Assembly (NCBI GenBank): GCA_002418765.1
Contig: DIET01000045.1
Location: 1-58,715 of the forward strand
Length of the DNA: 58,715 bases
Direction: 5' to 3'
From: Peptococcaceae bacterium UBA5767
Lineage (GTDB): Bacteria; Bacillota; TC1; UBA5767
Below are positions 43,158-51,534 of this stretch, one piece after another. Under the pieces are notes generated by a model that worked only from the letters and a program-made list of their open reading frames with translations, did not search any database and was not told where the DNA came from. Position 1 is the first letter of the stretch; every line of letters starts with the position of its first letter. The position numbers were made by a program, and so were the translations under genes.

Positions 43158-44036
43158 ATGATACGATTTGATTACCGAAGACCCACTTCAATCGAGGCCT
43201 GCCTGGAGCTTTTGGATCTGTACCAAGACAAAGCCAAGCTGATTGCCGGTGGTACAGACCTGATGGTGGAACTAAGAGCCGATGATGAGAAGTTGGAACA
43301 TGTCAATATGGTGATTGACACCACCCATATGGCTGCTTTGAAGTTTATTGAAGTGGAAGAAGATGTATTGCACTTGGGACCGGGTATCACACATGAAGAA
43401 ATCTGGGAAAATCCATTTCTTCAAGAGTATGCTCCTTTTCTTTGTGAAGCCTGTCATAGTGTGGGCTCACCGCAGATTCGCCATGCTGGAACCATTGGTG
43501 GCAGCATTGGAACTGCCTCGCCGGCATCCGACCCATTGCCCCCTTTGGTGGCACTTGGTGCTACCGTGGTACTGGCCAGTGTGAACGGCACACGTGAAGT
43601 GTTGTTGGAAGAGTTGTTGCTAAAACCCTATATCACGGATATCAAAGCCAATGAAATGATTTTGAGTATTGATTTTCCTTTGCTCAACCCGGAAGCCGGC
43701 TTTGGTTTTGTGAAGCTGGGACGCAGAAAAGCATTGGCTATTTCCAGAATGAATGTAGCTACGTATGTGGAGCTCGATGAAACAGGAAAGGCTGTGGATG
43801 TACGTATTGTTCCTGGAAGTTGCATGCCGACAGCGGTTCGCATTTCAGAGGCAGAAGCCATGCTCCTGGGACAAGTGCCCAGTTATGAACTGCATCAGGC
43901 GATTGGGGAGAAGGTCGCTGAGGAAATGATCAAGGTGACCGGGCGCAGATGGTCTACGCCCTATAAGGAGCCGGTGATTGCCAGCCTGGTGAAACGGGCA
44001 CTAAATCAAGCCACGGGGGTGAAGGACGATGACTAA
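43158..44036 (+). CDS. xdhB: Molybdenum hydroxylase FAD-binding subunit
   Basis: This 292-residue subunit is of the CoxM/XdhB family and passes electrons from the 2Fe-2S centres through FAD to an acceptor. The FAD motifs AKLIAGGTDLMVELR (residues ~28-42) and RHAGTIGGSIGTASPASDPLP are clear, with the C-terminal CO-dehydrogenase flavoprotein domain after residue ~175. AGGAGG precedes the start. It overlaps the 2Fe-2S subunit gene by 8 bases. Confidence 0.93.
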   Translation: MIRFDYRRPTSIEACLELLDLYQDKAKLIAGGTDLMVELRADDEKLEHVNMVIDTTHMAALKFIEVEEDVLHLGPGITHEEIWENPFLQEYAPFLCEACHSVGSPQIRHAGTIGGSIGTASPASDPLPPLVALGATVVLASVNGTREVLLEELLLKPYITDIKANEMILSIDFPLLNPEAGFGFVKLGRRKALAISRMNVATYVELDETGKAVDVRIVPGSCMPTAVRISEAEAMLLGQVPSYELHQAIGEKVAEEMIKVTGRRWSTPYKEPVIASLVKRALNQATGVKDDD

Positions 44037-44502
44037 GATGACGTTGAATATGGTGGTCAACAGAAAACCCGTATCGGTTGAGATTGAACCTTATGCTAGA
44101 TTGCTGGATGTGCTTCGCACGCAGCTCAAGCTCACAGGAGCCAAGGAAGGCTGCGGTATCGGTGAATGTGGTGCTTGTACGGTGATTCTCGATGGAGAAA
44201 CAGTAGATAGCTGTATCACGCTGGCCGCTTCCTGTGAAGGAAAAAGCATCGAGACCATTGAAGGGATTTCTGATGGAGATCAGTTGCATCCGGTACAACA
44301 AGCTTTTGTTGAACACAATGCCATGCAATGCGGTTTCTGCATCCCCGGACTTGTCTTGTCTGGTAAAAATATTTTGGACAAATATCCGGAGGCAGACCGT
44401 GAACGCATAGTAGAGGCGATTTCCGGTAATCTTTGCCGCTGTACGGGTTACAAGCAAGTGGTGGATGCGATTGAAGACGCCAAAGATAAGATAGACGAGT
44501 AG
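44029..44502 (+). CDS. xdhC: Molybdenum hydroxylase 2Fe-2S subunit
   Basis: This 157-residue subunit carries two [2Fe-2S] clusters. The plant-type site is GCGIGECGACTVILDG (about residues 41-56, with a further Cys in VDSC) and the second is CGFCIPG with LCRCTGY. It links the Mo centre to the FAD subunit. The gene symbol follows the E. coli convention for the Fe-S subunit and is distinct from the XdhC maturation factor at 20901-21914. It overlaps the FAD subunit gene and is followed by the YgfK-like gene after 46 bases. Confidence 0.93.
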   Translation: MTKMTLNMVVNRKPVSVEIEPYARLLDVLRTQLKLTGAKEGCGIGECGACTVILDGETVDSCITLAASCEGKSIETIEGISDGDQLHPVQQAFVEHNAMQCGFCIPGLVLSGKNILDKYPEADRERIVEAISGNLCRCTGYKQVVDAIEDAKDKIDE

Positions 44503-44548
44503 ATGTAAGCATCAACATGATATAAGAAACTATTTTTTGGAGGTATGT

Positions 44549-47155
44549 ATGCAAAACATTAGAAACATCAGATGGATGAAGGATCTGCCAGAGGATTTCA
44601 AAGGTGCTGACATTACCACAGAACTTTGTGGTGTGAAAATGCAGTCTCCCCTGATTCTTTCTTCCGGTCCCTTGTCTTTTGCGGCGGAAGGCTTGATTCG
44701 GGCTCACGAATGTGGAGCCGGTGCGGTGGTCACCAAGACGATTCGTCAAAAGAGGGCTGTCAATCCCGTTCCTCATATTGCTATGCACAACAATGATTCT
44801 TTGATCAACTGCGAGAAATGGGCTGATTCAGATCCAGAGGTGTGGTTTGAGCGTGAGATCCCCATGACCAAAGCAGCGGGTGCAGTGGTGATTGCTTCCG
44901 TGGGTCATACGTTGCCAGAGGCAGAAGCAATCGTGGCCAAGTGTGAAGAAGCAGGAGCTGATTTTATCGAGTTGGTGTCCTACACTGAGGATGACATGCT
45001 TCCCATGTTGAAAGCAACGCTGGAGAGGGTCAGCATTCCGGTTATTTGTAAGCTTTCGGCCAACTGGAATGATCCTGTTGGTTGTGCCAGAACCTGTTTG
45101 GAACTGGGTGCTTCTGCGATTGCTGCTATCGATTCCATTGGACCGACTTTGAAGGTGGACATTTACAACAGACGCCCGGCCATGGGTTCTGCCGATGGTT
45201 ATGGCTGGATGTCCGGTGGTGCCATGAGACCGATTGCCATGCGTATCAACTCGGAGATTGCTCGTAATGCGATGGCTGATGGTATTGAAGATCTGAATCT
45301 TTACGGTATTGGTGGGGTCACCAATGCTGAAGATTTGGTGGAATACCTTATGGTTGGCTGCAAAGCGGTTGGTGTTTGTTCCATCGCCATCATCAAGGGC
45401 ATTGAATACTATACCAAGTTGTGCAAGGATCTTTCCGTATTGCTCAGGCAACTGGGTTACAATTCACTGAAAGAAGCGGTTGGTGCTGCTTTGCCAGCCT
45501 TTGAAACACAGTTTGAAAATAAGCCTACCGAAGGCGAACGAGAAGAAGACAAAGAGAGCAACGTCAAATTTCAGTTCAAATATGATCCTGACTTTGCCCC
45601 TTGCCAGGAAGCTTGTCCTGCCGGTGTGGATGCGCCATTGTACATCGATCAGGTTCGTCGAGGTGATTATGTTGGTGCTTACAACACGGTAAGTCATGCC
45701 AACCCCTTGGTGGCAATTTGCGGTCGTGTTTGTGATCATCCTTGTGAGGCTGCCTGCCGCAGAGGCATGGTCGATGATCCCATTAGTATCCGTCTTCTAA
45801 AGCGTGCTGCTTCGGATGAGACGTATTTGGCCTTTGGATCGGAGTTGCCCATTCCTGAACTGGCACCTTACAATGGCAGAAATATTGCCATCGTGGGTTC
45901 TGGCCCGGCGGGTCTTTCTGCAGCTTATTATTTGAGCAAAGAAGGCTATGGTGTGAAGGTGTTTGAAGCATTGCCGATTGCTGGAGGCATGCTTGCGGTG
46001 GGTATTCCTGATTATCGTTTGCCCAAGGACATCATGAACCAAGAGATCATGCGCATCGAGAGAATGGGTGCTGAGATCCGTACTGGATTCAGAGTAGGCG
46101 TGGATGCAACGCTGGACGATCTCAGAAATGAATATGATGGTGTTATTGTGGCTGTAGGTGCTCATGGTGATCCAGAAATCAGCATTGAGGGAATGGAAAG
46201 CGGTCATGTTTTGTCTGGTGTTTCTTTCCTAAGAGATGTGAATCTCAATCTGGCTGCTTCGATGAAGGGCAAAAAAGTGGCTGTTGTGGGTGGCGGTAAC
46301 GTGGCCATTGATGCTGCTAGAAGTGCTCTGCGACTTTCTGCTGAGGCAGTTACCGTGGTTTATAGAAGAGATGAAGTTTCCATGCCTGCTTATGAAGAAG
46401 AAGTGGCTCATGCCAAGGAAGAAGGCGTATCCTTCGCATTCTTGGCGGCTCCATCCAAAATTGATGGCAGCACATTGTTTTATTCACCCATGGTTTTGGG
46501 TGCGGTAGATGGATCCGGACGGAGAAGCCCGGTGGCTAGTGGTGAAGCAGATGTTGCCATGCAGGCAGATATCGTGATTTTGGCCACTGGACAGACCATT
46601 GAAGGAGACTTTATCCCGAATGTTATTGATAGAAGCAGTGGCAAGTCCGTGCTGGAGGGCGTATACGTGTCCGGAGATTGTGCAACGGGTCCGAAATCTG
46701 TGATCGAAGCAGTTGCCATGGGTCGCCGAAGTGCTGAAGCCATTGATTACGAACTCGGTGGCAGTGGAGACTTGATGGGCGACATCGAGGCTACTCGTTT
46801 GCACTTTATTGATCTTAACGATGATGTGCAAGGCAGAATGGATGGATACTTCATTGATGTAGAAGAAAGAGTTCCTGGCTTTAATGAAGTAGAGCTGGGC
46901 CTTTTGGAGGATGATGATCGCAAAGAGGCGAGCAGATGTATGCATTGTGGCTGTATCAACTGCATGCGTTGTGTAGAGGCTTGTTCTTATGACGCGCGTC
47001 AGCTGGACTTCCCCATCATGACAGTGGACCGTGATTTGTGCAGAAACTGTGGCGTATGTATTTCATCTTGTCCTACGGGTGCACTTTCTGGCCTCATAGT
47101 GGACAAGTTCACCGAGACCGACAACACGCAAAATTATTTGGGGCTGTTTAGCTAA
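44549..47155 (+). CDS. YgfK-like TIM barrel-GltD-ferredoxin fusion flavoprotein
   Basis: This 868-residue protein has four parts. Residues ~5-300 form a dihydroorotate-dehydrogenase-type TIM barrel ending in GIGGVTNAEDLVEYLMVGC. Residues ~350-400 form a GltD-type Fe-S region (CQEACPAGVD, CGRVCDHPCEAACRRG). FAD and NAD(P) folds follow (IVGSGPAGLSAAYYL near 446; VVGGGNVAIDAARSAL near 575). Two ferredoxin clusters lie at ~795-840 (CMHCGCINCMRCVEAC, CRNCGVCISSCP). Domain order resembles YgfK, not animal dihydropyrimidine dehydrogenase, where the barrel is near the C-terminus. The barrel lacks the NxSCP loop of such reductases (here ELVSYTEDDM). It likely moves electrons between NAD(P)H, ferredoxin and a purine-derived ring. 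Start ATG after TTGGAGG. Confidence 0.85.
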   Translation: MQNIRNIRWMKDLPEDFKGADITTELCGVKMQSPLILSSGPLSFAAEGLIRAHECGAGAVVTKTIRQKRAVNPVPHIAMHNNDSLINCEKWADSDPEVWFEREIPMTKAAGAVVIASVGHTLPEAEAIVAKCEEAGADFIELVSYTEDDMLPMLKATLERVSIPVICKLSANWNDPVGCARTCLELGASAIAAIDSIGPTLKVDIYNRRPAMGSADGYGWMSGGAMRPIAMRINSEIARNAMADGIEDLNLYGIGGVTNAEDLVEYLMVGCKAVGVCSIAIIKGIEYYTKLCKDLSVLLRQLGYNSLKEAVGAALPAFETQFENKPTEGEREEDKESNVKFQFKYDPDFAPCQEACPAGVDAPLYIDQVRRGDYVGAYNTVSHANPLVAICGRVCDHPCEAACRRGMVDDPISIRLLKRAASDETYLAFGSELPIPELAPYNGRNIAIVGSGPAGLSAAYYLSKEGYGVKVFEALPIAGGMLAVGIPDYRLPKDIMNQEIMRIERMGAEIRTGFRVGVDATLDDLRNEYDGVIVAVGAHGDPEISIEGMESGHVLSGVSFLRDVNLNLAASMKGKKVAVVGGGNVAIDAARSALRLSAEAVTVVYRRDEVSMPAYEEEVAHAKEEGVSFAFLAAPSKIDGSTLFYSPMVLGAVDGSGRRSPVASGEADVAMQADIVILATGQTIEGDFIPNVIDRSSGKSVLEGVYVSGDCATGPKSVIEAVAMGRRSAEAIDYELGGSGDLMGDIEATRLHFIDLNDDVQGRMDGYFIDVEERVPGFNEVELGLLEDDDRKEASRCMHCGCINCMRCVEACSYDARQLDFPIMTVDRDLCRNCGVCISSCPTGALSGLIVDKFTETDNTQNYLGLFS

Positions 47156-47185
47156 ACCGTATTTTGCACTTGCAAAAGGACCATG

Positions 47186-47230
47186 AGACAGGAGGTTTTG
47201 GTATAGACCAGACCCTCCTGTCTTTTTTTA
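47186..47230 (+). terminator. Terminator after the YgfK-like gene
   Basis: AGACAGGAGG (47186-47195) pairs with CCTCCTGTCT (47214-47223) around an 18-base loop with its own GGT/ACC mini-stem, followed by seven T. It closes the purine-degradation block. Confidence 0.9.
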
Positions 47231-47268
47231 TGAGAGGTTTGCGTAGCGTGAAAGAGGAAGAAACCCCT

Positions 47269-47297
47269 TTGTACAAAAACGCGCAATTTGGTATAAT
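47269..47297 (+). promoter_or_regulatory. Citrate synthase promoter
   Basis: TTGTAC (47269-47274), 17 bases, TATAAT (47292-47297), with extended TGG directly before the -10. The transcript has a leader of about 55 bases with no obvious structure. Confidence 0.75.
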
Positions 47298-47358
47298 TAC
47301 AGCTAGGCAAAAGGCTCAAAAGATGAATGGGTAAGGGTCTGCCAACAAGGAAGGAGCC

Positions 47359-48750
47359 ATGATGCTATCCAATAAAGAACAAGAAGTTATGGACAAATTG
47401 GCCAAATTGGCCCAAAAAAATAATCTGATTGATCCCGAGCTGTACAAGCGCTATGAAGTCAAGCGTGGACTTAGAAATGACAATGGAACTGGTGTGTTGG
47501 TCGGATTGACAGGCATCGCAGAAGTATATGGTTATTACATCATTGATGGAGAAAAAGTGCCTGATGAAGGTGTGCTAAGGTATCGTGGCATTCCCTTGAA
47601 GGAATTGTGCAATGGCTTTCAGCAAGAGGGACGTTTTGGTTTTGAAGAGACCATTTATCTTCTTTTGTTTGGGAAATTGCCGACAGTTGAGGCGTTAACA
47701 GATTTCAATGAAACACTGGGCAATCATCGGATGCTGCCAGATGGATTTTTAGAGAATATGATCCTTAAGAATCCCAGTACTGATATTATGAACAAAATTC
47801 AGCGAAGTATTTTGGTTTCTTACTCTTATGACAACAATCCAGATGACATTTCAATTCGGAACATCATTCGTCAGAGCATCGATATGATTGCCAAGATGCC
47901 TGCTATCATGGCTTATGGATACCAGGCCAAGCAGCATTATTACAATGGGGAGAGCCTTTATATTCATATGCCCCAGAAACACTACTCTACTGCAGAAAAC
48001 ATTCTTCACCTGATACGGCCGGACAACCATTTCACGGCCAAGGAAGCGGAACTTTTGGATCTGTGCTTGGTTATCCATGCAGAGCATGGGGGAGGCAACA
48101 ATTCGGCGTTCGCTACTTATGTGGTATCATCTTCCGGCACGGATACCTATGCAGCTCTTTCCGCTGCCGTAGGGGCTCTAAAAGGTCCCAAGCACGGAGG
48201 AGCCAACCGGAAGGTTCTGGAGATGATGGCCGATATCAAGGAGCATGTAAAGGACTGGGATGACTGTGGCCAGGTTTACGATTACTTGAAAAAGATTGCC
48301 CAAAAAGAAGCCTTCGATAAAACGGGTCTCATTTATGGTATGGGTCATGCGATTTACACCAAGAGTGATCCTCGGGCTGTGGTTTTGGAAGAAAAGGCCC
48401 TAGAGTTGGCTGTAGAAAAAAACAGGGTTGAGGAATTCAAGCTTTACGAGAACGTGGAGCGCCTCTCCAAGAAGTTGTTTAAGGAGCTAAAGGGAGAGGA
48501 TTTTGTGATCTGTGCCAATGTCGATTTCTATTCTGGGTTTGTTTATGATATGCTGAACATACCAGGAGAGCTTTATACACCTCTTTTTGCGGTGGCCAGA
48601 ACAGCTGGTTGGTGTGCACATCGGGTGGAACAGTTGATCTCTGAGCAACGGATTATTCGTCCTGCTTACAAATCGGTTTCTGGACGCAACGTTACCTATG
48701 TGCCTTTTGCAGAACGTGTGCCGGAGGTTTTTGAACCGGATTCCGAATGA
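47359..48750 (+). CDS. Citrate/2-methylcitrate synthase
   Basis: This 463-residue enzyme condenses acetyl-CoA with oxaloacetate. Catalytic segments: HAEHGGGNNSAF, GPKHGGANRKVLEM, and GMGHAIYTKSDPRAV; the C-terminal NVDFYSGFVYDML is also typical. It has an N-terminal extension of about 60 residues compared with short archaeal forms, as seen in clostridial enzymes. AAGGAAGGAG precedes ATG 47359 (a second ATG follows). It is a single-gene unit and not evidently tied to the purine genes. Whether it uses acetyl- or propionyl-CoA cannot be told. Confidence 0.92.
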   Translation: MMLSNKEQEVMDKLAKLAQKNNLIDPELYKRYEVKRGLRNDNGTGVLVGLTGIAEVYGYYIIDGEKVPDEGVLRYRGIPLKELCNGFQQEGRFGFEETIYLLLFGKLPTVEALTDFNETLGNHRMLPDGFLENMILKNPSTDIMNKIQRSILVSYSYDNNPDDISIRNIIRQSIDMIAKMPAIMAYGYQAKQHYYNGESLYIHMPQKHYSTAENILHLIRPDNHFTAKEAELLDLCLVIHAEHGGGNNSAFATYVVSSSGTDTYAALSAAVGALKGPKHGGANRKVLEMMADIKEHVKDWDDCGQVYDYLKKIAQKEAFDKTGLIYGMGHAIYTKSDPRAVVLEEKALELAVEKNRVEEFKLYENVERLSKKLFKELKGEDFVICANVDFYSGFVYDMLNIPGELYTPLFAVARTAGWCAHRVEQLISEQRIIRPAYKSVSGRNVTYVPFAERVPEVFEPDSE

Positions 48751-48822
48751 CTGTGAGATGAACGCGGCCTATCCTGCATGATTGAAAAGACGATAATTTT
48801 TTGCAAATGCGTGAATCTAGGG

Positions 48823-48851
48823 TTGACACTTGTACCCCCAGGGGGTATAAT
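48823..48851 (+). promoter_or_regulatory. Consensus trx promoter with CsoR-family-type operator
   Basis: TTGACA (48823-48828), 17 bases, TATAAT (48846-48851): a perfect sigma-70 promoter. The perfect 15-bp palindrome TACCCCCAGGGGGTA (48833-48847) lies in the spacer and enters the -10. Such C-tract/G-tract palindromes bounded by TA are the binding type of CsoR/CstR-family repressors, which respond to copper or reactive sulfur species. No csoR-type gene is in the window. Confidence 0.8.
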
Positions 48852-48902
48852 GAGTTTGAAGTTAGGGAATGTCCTAAAATAAAATGGTTGAGGTGAAAAG
48901 AT

Positions 48903-49226
48903 ATGGCTATAGTACATGTAAGTGATGCAACTTTCAAATCTGAGGTATTGGATTCTGAGCAACCTGTTTTGGTTGATTTCTGGGCAACCTGGTGTGGCCC
49001 TTGCAGAATGGTGGCTCCTGTTGTAGAGGAGATTGCTGGAGAAAACGAAGGCAAATTGAAGGTTGCCAAATTGGATGTAGATCAAAATGTTATGGTTTCG
49101 TCAGAATACAGAATCATGAGTATTCCTACCCTGATGGTCTTCAAAGGCGGCAAGGTAGTTGATAAGTTGGTAGGCTTTATGCCTAAAGATGCCATGATGA
49201 ATGTCATTGGGAAACATTTAAGCTAG
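48903..49226 (+). CDS. trxA: Thioredoxin
   Basis: This 107-residue thioredoxin has the active site WCGPC (C31, C34) and the cis-proline segment SIPTLMVFKGG. It reduces protein disulfides in the cytoplasm with a thioredoxin reductase, which is not in the window. The gene is monocistronic, with a perfect consensus promoter overlapped by a palindromic operator and a strong terminator after it. This suggests high expression that can be tightly shut down, possibly under metal or sulfide stress control. The length is normal. Confidence 0.96.
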   Translation: MAIVHVSDATFKSEVLDSEQPVLVDFWATWCGPCRMVAPVVEEIAGENEGKLKVAKLDVDQNVMVSSEYRIMSIPTLMVFKGGKVVDKLVGFMPKDAMMNVIGKHLS

Positions 49227-49252
49227 TTCAGTTCCAAAAAATATTTTCTCTT

Positions 49253-49291
49253 AGAAGTAGCTCGCCTCCAGGCGGGCTGCTTCTTTTTTTT
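49253..49291 (+). terminator. Terminator after thioredoxin
   Basis: A 14-bp stem with three G-U pairs (arm GAAGTAGCTCGCCT from 49254, opposite AGGCGGGCTGCTTC) is followed by eight or more T. Confidence 0.92.
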
Positions 49292-49314
49292 GTTCTGGAA
49301 ATAATATGATTTTG

Positions 49315-49323
49315 TGTTATACT
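49315..49323 (+). promoter_or_regulatory. Promoter (extended -10) of the MarR-ABC operon
   Basis: TGTTATACT at 49315-49323 is an extended -10 about 34 bases before the marR-type gene. The GCCGGC palindrome just downstream (in 49331-49341) may be part of an autoregulatory MarR site. Confidence 0.5.
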
Positions 49324-49356
49324 AAAAAAAGTTAGCCGGCAAACAAAGGGGGTACT

Positions 49357-49815
49357 ATGAAAAAAGATAATCTTCTTTTGGATTTGACGTATACGGCGAG
49401 AATGATGCATCGTACGTTACAAAAGGGGCTTGAGGAGCAGGGCTTGTATTGGGGTCAGCCTCAGTTGCTAGGATTTTTGTCTCATCATGAAGGAAGCACC
49501 CAGCATGATATTGCCACAGCGCTAGATATTCGTCCCGCTACGCTTACGAAAATGGTTATGCGTATGGAGGAGACTGGTTTTATCGAGAGAAAAAAAGATG
49601 AAAAAGATGGAAGAGTGGTTCGGGTTTTTTTGACGGATCAGGCCAAAAAAGCATATGAATTGTTGCGGTACAATCTGGAACAACAAGATGCCATGGCTTT
49701 TTCCGGGTTCAGCCAGCATGAGCGTACCTTGCTTGCTGATATGCTGGGCAGAATACGTGATAATGTGGGCCTAGGCGAGCATCCCTGCAGAAGGAGAAAC
49801 AAATGCAAAATTTGA
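49357..49815 (+). CDS. MarR-family transcriptional regulator
   Basis: This 152-residue winged-helix regulator has the recognition region STQHDIATALDIRPATLTKMVMRMEE... and the wing with a DEKDGRVVRVFLTDQAKKA segment, where the family reads D.RD.R....LT..G. It ends CRRRNKCKI, a basic, cysteine-bearing tail. It overlaps the first ABC gene by 13 bases, so it almost surely regulates its own operon, releasing DNA when a toxic compound binds. AAAGGGGG precedes ATG. Confidence 0.92.
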   Translation: MKKDNLLLDLTYTARMMHRTLQKGLEEQGLYWGQPQLLGFLSHHEGSTQHDIATALDIRPATLTKMVMRMEETGFIERKKDEKDGRVVRVFLTDQAKKAYELLRYNLEQQDAMAFSGFSQHERTLLADMLGRIRDNVGLGEHPCRRRNKCKI

Positions 49816-51533
49816 CCAGGTTACTTCGGGGCTTAAAAAAATATAAAAAAGAGGCCATACTGGGACCGATATTCATCATGGGAGCCGTACTTATGGACCT
49901 TCTGTTGCCAGCGATCATGCAGCGCATGATTGATACGGGTGTGGCCAATCAGGATTTAGGTTATATAGCCAGAATGAGCTTATTGATGATGTTGGCTTCT
50001 TTTTTGGGCATGGGCTTCGGGTTGATCAGCAACTATTTTGCCTCGATTGCATCACAGCGATTGGGCGGCGATCTCAGAGAGAGTGTATTTGCCAAGATCA
50101 TGTCGCTTTCCAAGGGAAATGTAGATCGCTTGGAGACGGGACAACTTATTACCATGGCCACCAATGATGTGAATCAGGTCCAAATGACGGTGCTCATGGG
50201 GCTTAAAATTGCGATGCGGTCTCCATTGATGCTGCTGGGAGGATTGGCGCTGGCTATTGTCACCAGCCCGAGCTTGTCGTTGATCATTCTTTTGATGGTT
50301 CCACTCTTGTTGTTTGGTTTGATTTTTTTGATTCGTTATGCATTTCCTATGTTTTCCAAGGTGCAGGAGAAAATTGACAAGGTCAATGGTGTAATTGGCG
50401 AAAATCTCTCTGGCATCCGGGTCATCAAGGCCTTTGTACGAGCTGATTTTGAGCAACAACGTTTTGGCCGGGTCAATGAGGATTTGTTTGAAACCTCTAT
50501 TTTGGCTTTTCGCAGGATCGCATTGTTGATGCCATTGTTGATGCTTATTTCCAATATGGCTGTGGTGGCTGCTTTGTATTTGGGCGGTGTGGATTTTGCC
50601 AAGGACGGGATCATGATTGGTCAGATCCAGGCCTTTATCAATTATCTTGGTTTGATCATGTTCTCGTTGTTTATGATGGCCATGGTGCTGACGATGATTT
50701 CCAGGGCGGAAGCTTCTTCCAAGCGGATTGTGGAAGTTCTTTCTCAGGTGAGTGAGGTGCCTGAGGTCATGGAGCCTAGGGCTGTGCTTCCCATGAAGGG
50801 GAAGGTTGAGTTTCGGCATGTTTGCTTTCAATATTATCCCAGTGAGCAGGATTATGTTTTGAAGGATATTGATTTTGTGGTGCAGCCTGGGGAGACTGTG
50901 GCGATTTTGGGCGCCACTGGATCAGGAAAATCAAGCTTGATTCATCTTATACCCAGATTTTATGATGTAACCCAGGGTCAGGTTCTGATCGATGATGTGG
51001 ATGTGCGAGAATGGGATCAAAAAGTGCTCAGGCAGCATATCGGCATGGCTTTGCAGGTGCCGATCCTTTTTTCCGGAACGGTAGAGGACAATCTGCGCTT
51101 TGCCAACGAAAAGGCCACACAGCAGGAGATGGAAGACAGCGCCAGACTTGCCCAGGCGCATGACTTTATTGTAGAAATGCCGGAAGGTTATCAAACGTTG
51201 TTGGGTCAACGGGGAGTGAATCTTTCCGGGGGCCAAAAACAGCGTCTTTCTATTGCCAGGGCTGTCATCCATGATCCGCAAATCATCATATTGGATGATT
51301 CAACCAGTGCTGTGGATGCAGAGACAGAAAGCAAGATCCAAAAATCAATGAACGAGCGATTTTCCGGACACACCAGCTTTATCATTGCCCAGCGTATCTC
51401 CACGGTTTTGGAGGCGGATAAGATTATTGTGCTGGATGATGGTATGATCAAGGGCATGGGGACGCATGAGTCCTTGATGGAAACCAATGCGATATACCGG
51501 GATATCTATGAGTCTCAGTTGGGGGGGATGTAG
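49803..51533 (+). CDS. Heterodimeric ABC exporter half 1 (degenerate catalytic site)
   Basis: This 576-residue protein has a six-helix exporter domain (residues ~15-310) and an ATPase domain. Walker A is GATGSGKSS and the signature is LSGGQKQR. Walker B reads IIILDDSTSAVD, so the catalytic glutamate is Asp, and the H-loop reads IIAQRIST, with Gln in place of His. This is the non-hydrolysing half typical of BmrC/TM287-type partners. The next gene codes for the catalytic half. Likely role: drug or lipid export across the cytoplasmic membrane under MarR control. Confidence 0.93.
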   Translation: MQNLTRLLRGLKKYKKEAILGPIFIMGAVLMDLLLPAIMQRMIDTGVANQDLGYIARMSLLMMLASFLGMGFGLISNYFASIASQRLGGDLRESVFAKIMSLSKGNVDRLETGQLITMATNDVNQVQMTVLMGLKIAMRSPLMLLGGLALAIVTSPSLSLIILLMVPLLLFGLIFLIRYAFPMFSKVQEKIDKVNGVIGENLSGIRVIKAFVRADFEQQRFGRVNEDLFETSILAFRRIALLMPLLMLISNMAVVAALYLGGVDFAKDGIMIGQIQAFINYLGLIMFSLFMMAMVLTMISRAEASSKRIVEVLSQVSEVPEVMEPRAVLPMKGKVEFRHVCFQYYPSEQDYVLKDIDFVVQPGETVAILGATGSGKSSLIHLIPRFYDVTQGQVLIDDVDVREWDQKVLRQHIGMALQVPILFSGTVEDNLRFANEKATQQEMEDSARLAQAHDFIVEMPEGYQTLLGQRGVNLSGGQKQRLSIARAVIHDPQIIILDDSTSAVDAETESKIQKSMNERFSGHTSFIIAQRISTVLEADKIIVLDDGMIKGMGTHESLMETNAIYRDIYESQLGGM

Positions 51534-51534
51534 C

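Noticed and set aside
44549..47155. Calling this a normal dihydropyrimidine dehydrogenase
   Set aside because: Domain order differs from DPD and the NxSCP active-site loop is missing; the YgfK-like order fits better.
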